This document shows, piece after piece, positions 1-8,457 of a stretch of DNA of 64,000 nucleotides. This stretch comes from Rhodovulum sp. MB263 (GTDB lineage: Bacteria > Pseudomonadota > Alphaproteobacteria > Rhodobacterales > Rhodobacteraceae). The DNA lies in contig NZ_CP020384.1 of NCBI RefSeq assembly GCF_002073975.1, positions 3,410,001-3,474,000 on the forward strand. Reading direction: 5' to 3'. The translations under genes were made by a program, and so were the position numbers. The notes under the pieces were generated by a model. That model did not search any database, was not told the origin of the DNA, and was given only the letters and a program-made list of their open reading frames with translations. Numbering within the stretch: the stretch's first letter is position 1; every line of letters starts with the position of its first letter.

Positions 1-411
1 CCCTACACGCCCCCCTCGCTGTCCGCCTATGCCGCGCTGAGCGATGACGTCGACCTGGAAAACAGCGTGATCTCGGCCCAGACCGGCACGATCCAGGCCA
101 ATCATGTGGTCGATACCGGTGCCACGCTGCTGGAATATCCGACCGCCGACGAATGCGTCGACGCCGTGCGCAATGGCGAGGCCGATGCGGTGCTGGCCGA
201 CAAGGACGTCCTGGTGCCGATCGTGAATGAGGGCGAGCTGATGTTCGTTGGCAAGGACACCGCGCTGAGCAACGGCATCGGCATGGCCTTCCGCAAGTCC
301 GATCCCGCGCTGAAGGACAAGTTCGACACCGCGGTCCAGTCGATGAAGGACGACGGCACCCTGAATGAGCTCATCATCAAATGGATGGGCGAAGATTCGC
401 CCCGCTGGTAA
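1..411 (+). CDS. ABC transporter substrate-binding protein, C-terminal part (cut by window edge)
   Basis: This is the last 136 residues of a periplasmic solute-binding protein of family 3 (polar amino acids and related amines). The reading frame is open from base 1, so the signal peptide and first lobe lie upstream of the window. The visible part has the second-lobe pattern of the family: a segment ending in VLADKDVLVPIV, then IGMAFRKSDPALKDKFDTAV and a final LIIKWMGED helix. Two permeases follow after a hairpin, so it should deliver substrate to that transporter. The substrate cannot be read directly; the downstream glutamyl-amine enzymes suggest an amine or amino acid. Confidence 0.85.
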   Translation, partial: PYTPPSLSAYAALSDDVDLENSVISAQTGTIQANHVVDTGATLLEYPTADECVDAVRNGEADAVLADKDVLVPIVNEGELMFVGKDTALSNGIGMAFRKSDPALKDKFDTAVQSMKDDGTLNELIIKWMGEDSPRW

Positions 412-423
412 CAAGACAGGTGC

Positions 424-457
424 GGGCGGGGCGACCGGTTCGCCCTGCCCGGTTTTT
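424..457 (+). terminator. Attenuator hairpin between binding protein and permease genes
   Basis: An 11-bp stem (424-434 pairing with 440-450, one G-T wobble) with a 5-base loop is followed by GG and five T. It has the form of an intrinsic terminator. Placed between the binding-protein and permease genes, it would make a leaky stop or an RNA-protecting end that keeps binding protein in excess, as is common in ABC operons. Confidence 0.7.
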
Positions 458-462
458 CCCCC

Positions 463-1344
463 ATGTTCGCATCCTGCGCCGATCCCTCCACCCTCGAAGG
501 TCTGAACTGGCTTGCCTGCTACCTGACCAGCGGCAAGCACATGGCGTTCTACCAGTCCTTCCTGGTCGTGCTTGCCTTGCTGGCGGTGACCGCCCCGGCA
601 GCGCTTCTGTTCGGCTTCGGCGGCGCCATGGCGGCGCGCTCGCGGATCTGGCCGCTGCGGATCCTGGGCCGCATCTATACGGCGATGGTCCGCGGCGTCC
701 CCGATATCGTCTTCTTCCTGTTCGTGCCGGTCGCGATGGATCAGGGCTTCGAATGGCTCCGGCACAAGGTCAAGTGCCCCGACTGGACCGAGCCGGTCCG
801 GCAGGGCAGCGATTTCGTGGTCTGCCCGGTGGCCAAGCTGCCGCTGTCGACCAGCCCGCAATGGGTACATGAAACCTACGGCTTCGCGCTGGCGGTGCTG
901 GCCTTCGCCGTGGTCTTCGGCGCCTTCGCGGCCAATGTGCTTTACGGCGCGATGCGCGCGGTGCCGCGCGCCCAGATCGAGACCGCCGAGGCCTATGGCA
1001 TGACAAGCCGCCAGTCCTTCTGGCGGGTGCTGGTGCCGCAGATGTGGATCTATGCGCTGCCGGGCCTGTCGAACCTGTGGATGATCCTGATCAAGGCCAC
1101 GCCGCTTCTGTTCCTGCTGGGCGTGCAGGACATCGTCTACTGGGCGCGCGAGCTGGGCGGCACCAAGACCTCGATCTTCGCCTATCCGCATCCCGACTGG
1201 CGGCTCTACTACTTCCTCGGCCTGCTCATTTTCTATCTGTTGCTGACGCGGGTCTCCGAGGCGGTGCTGACCCGGCTGACGGCACGGCTTTCGCATGGCC
1301 AGGCGACGCTGGCGGGCGAAGCCCAGCGAAAGGCCGCGCAATGA
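463..1344 (+). CDS. Polar amino-acid-type ABC transporter permease (first subunit)
   Basis: A 293-residue inner-membrane permease of the HisM/HisQ type. It has several hydrophobic helices and the cytoplasmic coupling loop seen as ETAEAYGMTSRQSFWRVLVP, which contacts the ATPase. A large insertion between the first helices (about residues 90-130, hydrophilic, with two Cys) is longer than in classic HisM. Its stop overlaps the start of the second permease by ATGA, so the two are translationally coupled. The ATPase gene is not in the window and probably lies upstream. Confidence 0.85.
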   Translation: MFASCADPSTLEGLNWLACYLTSGKHMAFYQSFLVVLALLAVTAPAALLFGFGGAMAARSRIWPLRILGRIYTAMVRGVPDIVFFLFVPVAMDQGFEWLRHKVKCPDWTEPVRQGSDFVVCPVAKLPLSTSPQWVHETYGFALAVLAFAVVFGAFAANVLYGAMRAVPRAQIETAEAYGMTSRQSFWRVLVPQMWIYALPGLSNLWMILIKATPLLFLLGVQDIVYWARELGGTKTSIFAYPHPDWRLYYFLGLLIFYLLLTRVSEAVLTRLTARLSHGQATLAGEAQRKAAQ

Positions 1345-2180
1345 GCTGCGTGCAGACATTCCATGATTACGCCTTCCGCTCGCTCGGCTATGGCGAGCGG
1401 CTGCTGCCGCGCTCGGATTTCACGCTGTGCGAGCAATTCACCCTGATCGGCTCGGGGCTGGTCTGGAACATCTATTTCGGGGCGCTCGCGCTGTTCTTCG
1501 GCTTCTTCCTCGCGACCGCGGTCGCGGTGGCGCGCGACAGTCGCTTTCTGGCCGTCCGCAAGCCTGCCGAATGGTTCATCTTCGTGTTTCGCGGCTCGCC
1601 GCTCTTCATCCAGTTCTTCCTCGCCTACCAGGCCTTCGTGCTGCTGCCCAGAAACGGGATCGAGCTGAACCTGATCTTCACCGAGATCACCGCCGAGACG
1701 GGCTGGCTGACACGGGCCTGGGCGGGGGCGCTGATCGTGCTGTTCCTGAACACCGCCGCCTATTCCGGCGAGATCTTCTACGGCGCGCTCCGCTCGGTGC
1801 CGAAGGGCGATCTCGAAGCCGCCGACGCCTATGGCATGGCGGGCTGGAAAAGATTCCGGCGGATCGTCTGGCCCACGATGTTGCGGCTGGCCTGGCCCGC
1901 CTATACCAACGAGGCGATCTTTCTCTTCCACGCCACGACGCTGGTTTACTTTTCCGGCTTTCCGGCCTGGCAGCAGAAGGGCGACGCGCTTTACTATGCC
2001 AATTACTTCGCCGACAAGACCTTCAACCCCTTCATCCCCTATCCCATCGTGGCCTTCTATTTCATCCTCGTGACCCTTGCGATCATCGGCCTGTTCGGGC
2101 TGATCAACCGCCATTTGAACCGCCACATGCCGCCCGAAACCCGGCCGCGCCTGAGGATCCGCCCGCAGGTCATAAGATGA
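1341..2180 (+). CDS. Polar amino-acid-type ABC transporter permease (second subunit)
   Basis: A 279-residue partner permease with the coupling loop DLEAADAYGMAGWKRFRRIV at about residues 160-180. The start at 1341 is chosen because ATGA overlaps the end of the first permease and the protein then aligns with the family from its first residue. Its own stop overlaps the start of the next gene in the same way, so transporter and ligase are one operon. It would form a heterodimeric inner-membrane channel with the first subunit. Confidence 0.85.
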   Translation: MSCVQTFHDYAFRSLGYGERLLPRSDFTLCEQFTLIGSGLVWNIYFGALALFFGFFLATAVAVARDSRFLAVRKPAEWFIFVFRGSPLFIQFFLAYQAFVLLPRNGIELNLIFTEITAETGWLTRAWAGALIVLFLNTAAYSGEIFYGALRSVPKGDLEAADAYGMAGWKRFRRIVWPTMLRLAWPAYTNEAIFLFHATTLVYFSGFPAWQQKGDALYYANYFADKTFNPFIPYPIVAFYFILVTLAIIGLFGLINRHLNRHMPPETRPRLRIRPQVIR

Positions 2181-3508
2181 GCGCCTGGCTTCGCGACAAT
2201 CCCGAGATCCGGACCATCCGGATGGCCGCCTGCGACCTGAACGGACAGGCGCGCGGCAAGCGCGTGCCCTCGCGCTTTGCCGGCAAGATCGAGGAAGAGG
2301 GCACCCGGTTTCCGCTCTCGGTGCTGAATCTCGACATCTGGGGCGAGGATATCGAGGGCAGCCCGCTCGTCTTCGAGACCGGCGATGCCGACGGCGTGCT
2401 GCGCCCGACCGGGCGCGGCTTCGTGCCGATGCCCTGGCTCGATGCGCCGACCGCACTTCTGCCCCTGTGGATGTTCGACGAACGGGGCCGCCCCTTCGAG
2501 GGCTGCCCGCGCCATGCTCTGGCGGTGGTGCTCGAGGAATATGACAAGCGCGGCTGGGCGCCGCAGGTCGCGACCGAGCTTGAATTCTACCTGATCGACG
2601 ACAGCGCCGCGGTGCTGCACCCGCCGCGCTCGCCGCGCTCGGGCAAGCGCCGCGAGGCGGGCGAGATCCTGAGCCTGCGCACGCTCGACGCCTTCGACGC
2701 CTTCTTCACCGATCTCTACGACGCCTGCGAGGCGATGGACATTCCCGCCGATGCCGCGATCTCGGAGGCCGGGACCGGGCAGTTCGAGATCAACATGATG
2801 CACGGCCCCGCGATGAAGGCCGCCGACGATGCCTGGCTGTTCAAGCTTCTGGTGCGCGGCATGGCGCGGCGCCACGGCTTCGCCGCCAGCTTCATGGCCA
2901 AGCCCTATGCCGACGATGTCGGCAACGGAATGCACACCCATTTCTCGGTGCTGGATGCGCAGGGCCACAACATCTTCGACGATGCCAGCCCCGAGGGCTC
3001 GGGCTTCCTGCGCCAGGCGGTGGCGGGCTGTCTGGCCGCCCTGCCCGACATGACGCTGGTGCTCGCACCCCATGCCAACAGCTATACCCGGCTGGTGCCC
3101 GGCAACCATGCCCCCACCGGCATCTGCTGGGCGCATGAGAACCGCACCGCCGCCATCCGCATTCCCGGCGGCAGCCCCCGCGCCCGCCGGATCGAGCACC
3201 GCGTCGCGGGCGGCGACATCAACCCCTATCTGATGATCGCGGCGATCCTCGGTGCGGCGCTGCAAGGGGTCGAGGAACAACTGGTGCCGCCGCCGCCCAT
3301 CACCGGCAATGCCTATGAGCTCGACCTGCCGCAAATCCCGACCTGCTGGCAAAGCGCCATCGACTCCTTCGAGCAGAGCCCGCGCATGGCCCGGATCTTC
3401 CGGCGCGGCCTGATCCGCAACCTCACGATGACCAAGCGGCAGGAAGCGCGCCGCATCGCGGATCTCGACGAGGAGGCGCAGATGGCGCTGTATCTCGACA
3501 CGGTCTGA
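2177..3508 (+). CDS. Glutamine-synthetase-family ligase 1 (glutamyl-amine synthetase-like)
   Basis: A 443-residue member of the glutamine synthetase fold, likely an ATP-dependent gamma-glutamyl ligase acting on an amine rather than ammonia. The N-terminal beta-grasp contains CDLNGQARGKRVP. The catalytic domain shows the metal and substrate motifs VATELEFYL, SEAGTGQFEINMMHG, GNGMHTHFSVLD and ENRTAAIRIPGG. The length fits PuuA-type enzymes, and there is no adenylylation-site region of true GlnA. It starts at ATGA overlapping the permease. The substrate is unknown. A second, diverged paralogue lies two genes downstream. Confidence 0.8.
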   Translation: MSAWLRDNPEIRTIRMAACDLNGQARGKRVPSRFAGKIEEEGTRFPLSVLNLDIWGEDIEGSPLVFETGDADGVLRPTGRGFVPMPWLDAPTALLPLWMFDERGRPFEGCPRHALAVVLEEYDKRGWAPQVATELEFYLIDDSAAVLHPPRSPRSGKRREAGEILSLRTLDAFDAFFTDLYDACEAMDIPADAAISEAGTGQFEINMMHGPAMKAADDAWLFKLLVRGMARRHGFAASFMAKPYADDVGNGMHTHFSVLDAQGHNIFDDASPEGSGFLRQAVAGCLAALPDMTLVLAPHANSYTRLVPGNHAPTGICWAHENRTAAIRIPGGSPRARRIEHRVAGGDINPYLMIAAILGAALQGVEEQLVPPPPITGNAYELDLPQIPTCWQSAIDSFEQSPRMARIFRRGLIRNLTMTKRQEARRIADLDEEAQMALYLDTV

Positions 3509-3560
3509 GGCGCCGTCCCCGGAGGCGCTGCGCGGGGGCTTGCCCGACTGCCGCCCCAGG

Positions 3561-3581
3561 ATTAGGTTGGGCGCACCTAAT
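3561..3581. promoter_or_regulatory. Perfect 7-7-7 inverted repeat upstream of the amidotransferase gene
   Basis: ATTAGGT and ACCTAAT are exact inverted copies separated by 7 bases. They lie 12 bases before the amidotransferase ATG and within the 85-base gap after ligase 1. The spacing and AT-rich arms in otherwise GC-rich DNA look like a dimeric repressor operator, perhaps controlling an internal promoter for the second half of the cluster. The regulator is not identified in the window. Confidence 0.5.
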
Positions 3582-3593
3582 CAAGAGACTCCC

Positions 3594-4271
3594 ATGCAGA
3601 TCGGTATCCTGCAGACAGGCCACGCGCCCGACGCGCTTCGCGCGGCGCATGGCGACTATCCCGACATGTTCGTCCGGCTGCTCGCGGGCCACGGCTTCGA
3701 GTTCCGGACCTGGCCCGTGCTCGACATGGCATTTCCGCCCTCGGTCCATGCCGCCGAAGGCTGGCTGATCACCGGATCGCGTTTCGGCACCTATGAGGAT
3801 CACGCCTTCATCCACCCGCTGGAAGATTTCATCCGCCAGGCCCATGCCGAAGGCGTGCCGCTGGTCGGGATCTGCTTCGGGCATCAGATCATCGCCCAGG
3901 CCCTGGGCGGCCGGGTCGAGAAATTCGCGGGCGGCTGGTCGGTCGGAGCGCGCGACTACCGGATCGAGGATCGCGACTACCGGCTGAACGCCTGGCATCA
4001 GGATCAGGTGGTCGTGCCGCCCTCGGGCGCCGAGACCGTCGGCAGCACGCCCGGCTGCGCCCATGCCGCGCTGATCTATGACGACCGTGCCTATACCGTG
4101 CAGCCGCATCCGGAATTCGACCCCGCCTTCGAGCGGGGGCTGATCGAGCAGCGCGGCCCTGGCGTGGTGCCCGATGACAGGCTGGCCGAGGCCCGGGCCC
4201 GGCTCGACCAGCCCACCGACTCGGCCGCGATGGCCGCGCGGATCGCCCGTTTCTTCACCGAAAGGCGCTGA
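3594..4271 (+). CDS. Class I glutamine amidotransferase (possible gamma-glutamyl hydrolase)
   Basis: A 225-residue stand-alone GATase1 domain. The nucleophile elbow GICFGHQ puts the catalytic Cys at residue 94, and QPHPEF supplies the His (172) and Glu (174). It lacks the synthetase domain of GMP synthase, so it probably acts alone. In a cluster with two glutamyl ligases and a glutamyl-amine oxidase, a job like that of PuuD (hydrolysis of a gamma-glutamylated product) is the natural inference. The start at 3594 is chosen because conserved sequence begins at MQIGILQTGH; the reading frame is open further upstream but without conserved content. Confidence 0.8.
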   Translation: MQIGILQTGHAPDALRAAHGDYPDMFVRLLAGHGFEFRTWPVLDMAFPPSVHAAEGWLITGSRFGTYEDHAFIHPLEDFIRQAHAEGVPLVGICFGHQIIAQALGGRVEKFAGGWSVGARDYRIEDRDYRLNAWHQDQVVVPPSGAETVGSTPGCAHAALIYDDRAYTVQPHPEFDPAFERGLIEQRGPGVVPDDRLAEARARLDQPTDSAAMAARIARFFTERR

Positions 4272-4274
4272 GCC

Positions 4275-5630
4275 ATGCAAGACTGGCGCGACCAGCTTCC
4301 CGAGGCCGCCCTCACCTATCTCGAAGGGCGCCGCCTCGACGAGGTCGAGTGCATCGTGGCCGATCTCGCGGGCGTGGCCCGTGGCAAGGCGATGCCCGCG
4401 GCCAAATTCGCCACCCAGACCCGGTTCTACCTGCCGAACTCGATCTTCCAGCAGACCATCACCGGCGACTGGGCCGATATCGAGGGCCGGGCCTTCACCG
4501 AGCCCGACATGATCCTGACCCCCGATTTCAGCACAGCCTCGGCCGCGCCCTGGGCCAGCGACTGCTCGCTTCAGGTCATCCATGACGTCTTCGACCAAGA
4601 GGGCGAGATGGTGACGACCGCGCCGCGCAATGTGCTCAAGCGCATCATCAGCCTGTACAATGACCGGGGCTGGATCCCGATCGTCGCGCCCGAGATGGAA
4701 TTCTTCCTCGTCGCGCGCAATACCAACCCCTCGGAACCGGTGCAGCCGCCGATGGGCCGGTCCGGCCGGCGCGCTGCGGGCCGTCAGGCCTATTCGCTGA
4801 GCGCGGTCGACGAATACGGTCCGGTGATCGACGACATCTACGATTTCGCCGAGGCCCAGGGGCTGGAGATCGACGGCATCCTGCAGGAAGGCGGCGCGGG
4901 CCAGGTGGAACTCAACCTGCGCCATGGCGATCCGGTCAAGCTTGCAGACGAGATCTTCTACTTCAAGCGGCTGATCCGCGAGGCGGCGATGCGGCACGAC
5001 TGCTACGCCACCTTCATGGCCAAGCCCATCGAGCACGAGCCGGGCTCGGCGATGCATATCCACCATTCGGTGGTCGATGCGAAAACCGGGCTGAACATCT
5101 TCTCGAATGCCGATGGCAGCGAAAGCTCCGCCTTCCTGCATTTCATCGCCGGGCTGCAGACCCACATGCCCTCGGTGATCGCGCTGCTCGCGCCCTATGT
5201 GAACAGCTACCGCCGCTACGTTCCCGATTTCGCAGCGCCCATCAACCTGCTCTGGGGGCGCGACAACCGCACCACCGGGCTGCGGGTGCCGGTCTCGGAA
5301 CCCGAGGCACGGCGGGTCGAGAACCGGCTCGCGGGGATGGACTGCAACCCCTATCTCGGCATCGCCGCCTCGCTCGCCTGCGGCTATCTCGGGCTGATCG
5401 AAGGCCAGGAGCCGCGCCCGGAATTCACCGGCGACGCCTATTCGGGCGACGAGGACATCCCCCGCAACGTGGCCGAGGCGCTTGATCTCTTCGAGGGGGC
5501 CTCGCCGATGCGCGAGGTGCTGGGCGAGGAATTCTGCACCGTCTACTCGGCAGTCAAGGAGCTGGAATACAAGCAGTTCCTGCAAGTCATCAGCCCCTGG
5601 GAACGCGAACATCTGCTCTTGAACGTATGA
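4275..5630 (+). CDS. Glutamine-synthetase-family ligase 2 (PuuA-like)
   Basis: A 451-residue gamma-glutamylputrescine-synthetase-like ligase. It has an N-terminal beta-grasp (IVADLAGVARGKAMP), then MEFFLVARN, the glutamate-binding EGGAGQVELNLRHGDP, the ATP loop GSAMHIHHSVVD and the NRTTGLRVP segment. It differs widely from ligase 1, so the two are not recent duplicates and may use different amines or act on successive intermediates. It starts 3 bases after the amidotransferase stop, and its own stop overlaps the oxidase start (ATGA), giving tight coupling with the enzyme expected to oxidise its product. Confidence 0.85.
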   Translation: MQDWRDQLPEAALTYLEGRRLDEVECIVADLAGVARGKAMPAAKFATQTRFYLPNSIFQQTITGDWADIEGRAFTEPDMILTPDFSTASAAPWASDCSLQVIHDVFDQEGEMVTTAPRNVLKRIISLYNDRGWIPIVAPEMEFFLVARNTNPSEPVQPPMGRSGRRAAGRQAYSLSAVDEYGPVIDDIYDFAEAQGLEIDGILQEGGAGQVELNLRHGDPVKLADEIFYFKRLIREAAMRHDCYATFMAKPIEHEPGSAMHIHHSVVDAKTGLNIFSNADGSESSAFLHFIAGLQTHMPSVIALLAPYVNSYRRYVPDFAAPINLLWGRDNRTTGLRVPVSEPEARRVENRLAGMDCNPYLGIAASLACGYLGLIEGQEPRPEFTGDAYSGDEDIPRNVAEALDLFEGASPMREVLGEEFCTVYSAVKELEYKQFLQVISPWEREHLLLNV

Positions 5631-6925
5631 ACCTTCTCTTCGCCAATGACCGCCGCGGGGTCTATCCGGCCAGCTGGTATGCCGAGACCACGCCGCCGCT
5701 GCCGCCCTTCGCGCCGCTCGATGGCGACCGGCGCGCCGATATCTGCATCGTCGGCGGCGGCTACACGGGCCTTTCGGCCGCGCTGCATCTGGCCCAGGCC
5801 GGGCGCGACGTGGTGCTGGTCGAGGCGCACCGGGTCGGCTTCGGTGCCTCGGGGCGCAATGGCGGACAGGTCGGGTCGGGGCAGCGGCTGCACCAGGACG
5901 CGCTGGAACGGATGCTGGGCGACGGGCCCGCGACCCGGCTCTGGCATCTGGCCGAGGACGCCCGGACGCTGGTCTCCGATCTGATCGCCCGCCATGACAT
6001 CGCCTGCGACCTGCGCCCCGGCATCGTCTATGCCGAATGCACCGCGCGCGGCACCCGCGACGCCCATGCCTATGCCGAAAAGCTGCGACGCGACTACGAT
6101 TACGACCTGCTCGAACCGCTGAGCCGCGACGCGCTGCAGTCCATCGTCGGCGCGCCCTGCTATCGCGGCGGGGTGCTCGACTGGGGCAGCAGCCATCTGA
6201 ACCCGCTGGCCTATGCGCTGGGGCTGGCCCGGGCGGCCGGGCGGGCAGGCGCCACCATCCACGAGGCCACGCTGGTCGAGCGGGTCGATGCAGGGTCGGT
6301 CGTGGTGACGGATCGCGGCCGCATCATCGCCGACCGGGTGATCCTTGCCGCCAACGGCTATCTCGGCGGGCTCGAGCGGCATGTCGCGGCCCGGGTGATG
6401 CCGATCAACAATTACATGGTCGCAACCGAGCCCCTGGGCGAACGCGCGGCCTTGGTGCTGGCCCGCGACGTGGCGGTCGCCGACAGCCGCTTCGTCGTCA
6501 ACTATTTCCGGCTCTCGCCCGATGGACGTCTGCTGTTCGGCGGCGGCGAGAGCTATGGCTACCGCTTTCCCGACGACATCCGCGCGCTGGTGCGCAAACC
6601 GATGCTGAAGGTCTTTCCGCAGCTTGCGGATGTCGCGCTGACCCATGCCTGGGGCGGCACGCTCGCGATCACCCGCTCGCGGCTGCCCTGCCTTGCCACA
6701 CCGGCGCCGGGGATCTTCTCTGCCTCGGGCTTTTCGGGCCATGGCGTGGCGATGGCAACGCTGGCCGGCCGGGTTCTGGCCGAAGCCGCACAGGGCGACA
6801 GCGCGGCTTTCGAGACCTTCGCCCGCATCCCCTGCCGCCCCTTCCCGGGAGGCGGCGCCTTCCGTACACCGCTTCTGGCGCTGGCCATGGCCTGGTATGC
6901 TCTGAGGGACACAACGGGCATCTGA
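5627..6925 (+). CDS. FAD-dependent gamma-glutamyl-amine oxidase (PuuB/OrdL-like)
   Basis: A 432-residue DAO-family flavoprotein. The ADP-binding GGGYTGLSAALHLAQAG lies near residue 45 and is followed by the typical FGASGRNGGQ flavin motif. The C-terminal SGFSGHGVAMATLAG closes the FAD site. Members next to PuuA-like ligases oxidise gamma-glutamylated amines to aldehydes with release of H2O2 and ammonia. Its 4-base overlap with ligase 2 supports that role. The aldehyde dehydrogenase expected for the next step is not in the window. Confidence 0.85.
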   Translation: MNLLFANDRRGVYPASWYAETTPPLPPFAPLDGDRRADICIVGGGYTGLSAALHLAQAGRDVVLVEAHRVGFGASGRNGGQVGSGQRLHQDALERMLGDGPATRLWHLAEDARTLVSDLIARHDIACDLRPGIVYAECTARGTRDAHAYAEKLRRDYDYDLLEPLSRDALQSIVGAPCYRGGVLDWGSSHLNPLAYALGLARAAGRAGATIHEATLVERVDAGSVVVTDRGRIIADRVILAANGYLGGLERHVAARVMPINNYMVATEPLGERAALVLARDVAVADSRFVVNYFRLSPDGRLLFGGGESYGYRFPDDIRALVRKPMLKVFPQLADVALTHAWGGTLAITRSRLPCLATPAPGIFSASGFSGHGVAMATLAGRVLAEAAQGDSAAFETFARIPCRPFPGGGAFRTPLLALAMAWYALRDTTGI

Positions 6926-7013
6926 TCGCTGCCTTCGCCATCCTGTCACATCTGTCGGGCAGATCCGCGCGCATATCGTCCCACAGGAAAACGACATGAG
7001 GAGATGGCGCCGA

Positions 7014-8228
7014 ATGACCTGTTCCCGCAATGTCTATGACGCCGAGCCGATCCCCGAGAGCGCCGGCGCCGAGATCGAACGCCTGCTGCAAAGCGGCGAT
7101 TTGTTCCGCTATACCGCCGCATCCAATGCGCCGGTGACGCTGCTCGAACGCGATTTCGCCGCCATGATCGGCCTGCCCTATGCGCTGGCGGTCTCATCCT
7201 GCTCGGCGGCCCTGTTCCTTGCGCTCAAGGCGCTGGACCTGCCGCGCGGCGCGCGGGTCCTGGTCCCGGCCTTCACCTTCGCCGCCGTGCCCTCGGCGGT
7301 CTTGCATGCCGATTGCGTACCGGTCCTGGTCGAGGTCGGACAGGATTTCCGGATCGACCTCGATGATTTCGCAACCCGGATCGACGAGGACATCGCCGCC
7401 GTCCTGATCAGCCACATGCGCGGGCACACCTCTGACATGGACGCCATCGCCGCCGCCTGCGCGGCGCGCGGGCTGCCGCTGATCGAGGATGCGGCGCATT
7501 CTCTGGGCACGCTCTGGCATGGCCGCAAGATCGGGACGCTGGGCCGGATCGGCTGCTTTTCCTTCCAGTCCTACAAGCTGGTCAATGGCGGCGAGGGCGG
7601 GATGCTGGTCACCGACGATCCCGATCTGATCGCCCGCGCCGTGATCATGTCGGGCGCCTACGAGCATAACTGGAAAAAGCATGACGGACTGGCGGCCAGC
7701 TTTGCCCGCTGGCAGAACCGACTGCCGCTTTACAACATGCGCATGCAGAACCTCTCGGCCGCGGTGATCCGTCCGCAACTGCCCGAGATTCCGCGCCGGG
7801 TCCGCGACGGGCGGGCGGGGCACGACCACGTGGCGGCGGCTCTGAACCGCTCGCCCTGGCTTTCGGTGCCGCCGCCGCTGCCGCCCGAAACCCGCGCCCC
7901 GGATTCGATCCAGTTCAACCTGGTCGGCTTCAGCGAGGATGACGAGGCTCGCGCCTTCCAGGCCGAAGCCGCCGCGCGTGGGGTGCAGGTGCAGGTCTTC
8001 GGACTTGCCACCGACAATGCCCGGGCATTCTGGAACTGGGGCTTTCTCGAGGGGCTGCCGGGCGGGCGGCAACGCGATCTTCCGAAGACCCGGGCGATGC
8101 TTATGCGGGCCTGCGACGCGCGCCTGCCCGCGCATCTGCCGCGCGCCGAGCTCGACCGCATCGCCACGATGCTCGTGGCCGCTGCCGAGGCGGTGAAAGG
8201 CGCCGATGCGCGCGCCTACGGCACTTGA
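7014..8228 (+). CDS. DegT/DnrJ/EryC1/StrS-family PLP-dependent enzyme
   Basis: A 404-residue aspartate-aminotransferase-fold enzyme of the sugar-aminotransferase family. The phosphate-binding SSCSAALFLALKAL, the PLP ring residue in LIEDAAHSLG (Asp159) and the Schiff-base lysine in FSFQSYKLVNGGEGG (Lys188) are intact. The start at 7014 is preferred over 6996 because GAGGAG at 6998-7003 is well placed for it. It sits 88 bases after the oxidase on the same strand. Family members usually aminate nucleotide sugars; here the neighbours suggest transamination of an amine-catabolism intermediate, but that is inference. Confidence 0.8.
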   Translation: MTCSRNVYDAEPIPESAGAEIERLLQSGDLFRYTAASNAPVTLLERDFAAMIGLPYALAVSSCSAALFLALKALDLPRGARVLVPAFTFAAVPSAVLHADCVPVLVEVGQDFRIDLDDFATRIDEDIAAVLISHMRGHTSDMDAIAAACAARGLPLIEDAAHSLGTLWHGRKIGTLGRIGCFSFQSYKLVNGGEGGMLVTDDPDLIARAVIMSGAYEHNWKKHDGLAASFARWQNRLPLYNMRMQNLSAAVIRPQLPEIPRRVRDGRAGHDHVAAALNRSPWLSVPPPLPPETRAPDSIQFNLVGFSEDDEARAFQAEAAARGVQVQVFGLATDNARAFWNWGFLEGLPGGRQRDLPKTRAMLMRACDARLPAHLPRAELDRIATMLVAAAEAVKGADARAYGT

Positions 8229-8270
8229 CCCGGTTGACACGGCAGGGCCCTGCGGCGACAAGGTGACAGT

Positions 8271-8302
8271 AAAAAAAGCGCCCGGAAAAAAAAACCGGGC
8301 GC
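8271..8302 (-). terminator. Intrinsic terminator downstream of rlmB
   Basis: Perfect 8-bp arms GCGCCCGG (8278-8285) and CCGGGCGC (8295-8302) enclose nine A. On the minus strand the stem is followed by seven T, so it terminates leftward transcription from rlmB. The 155 bases between rlmB and this stem form a long 3' region that also contains a GGAACG/CGTTCC inverted repeat (8308-8344). Confidence 0.85.
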
Positions 8303-8457
8303 CAGTCGCGGAACGAGGGACAGTGAAGCAGGACGAAACCGTTCCGGGGCTCCGTCCTTCTTCTGTGAGATGGTGACTCTGCTGCGGCTTGTCCAGTTCG
8401 ATCATGCAAGTGTGATCTGAGCGGGCCTCGCCTGCCTGCATGGGCCGATGCCGGCCC

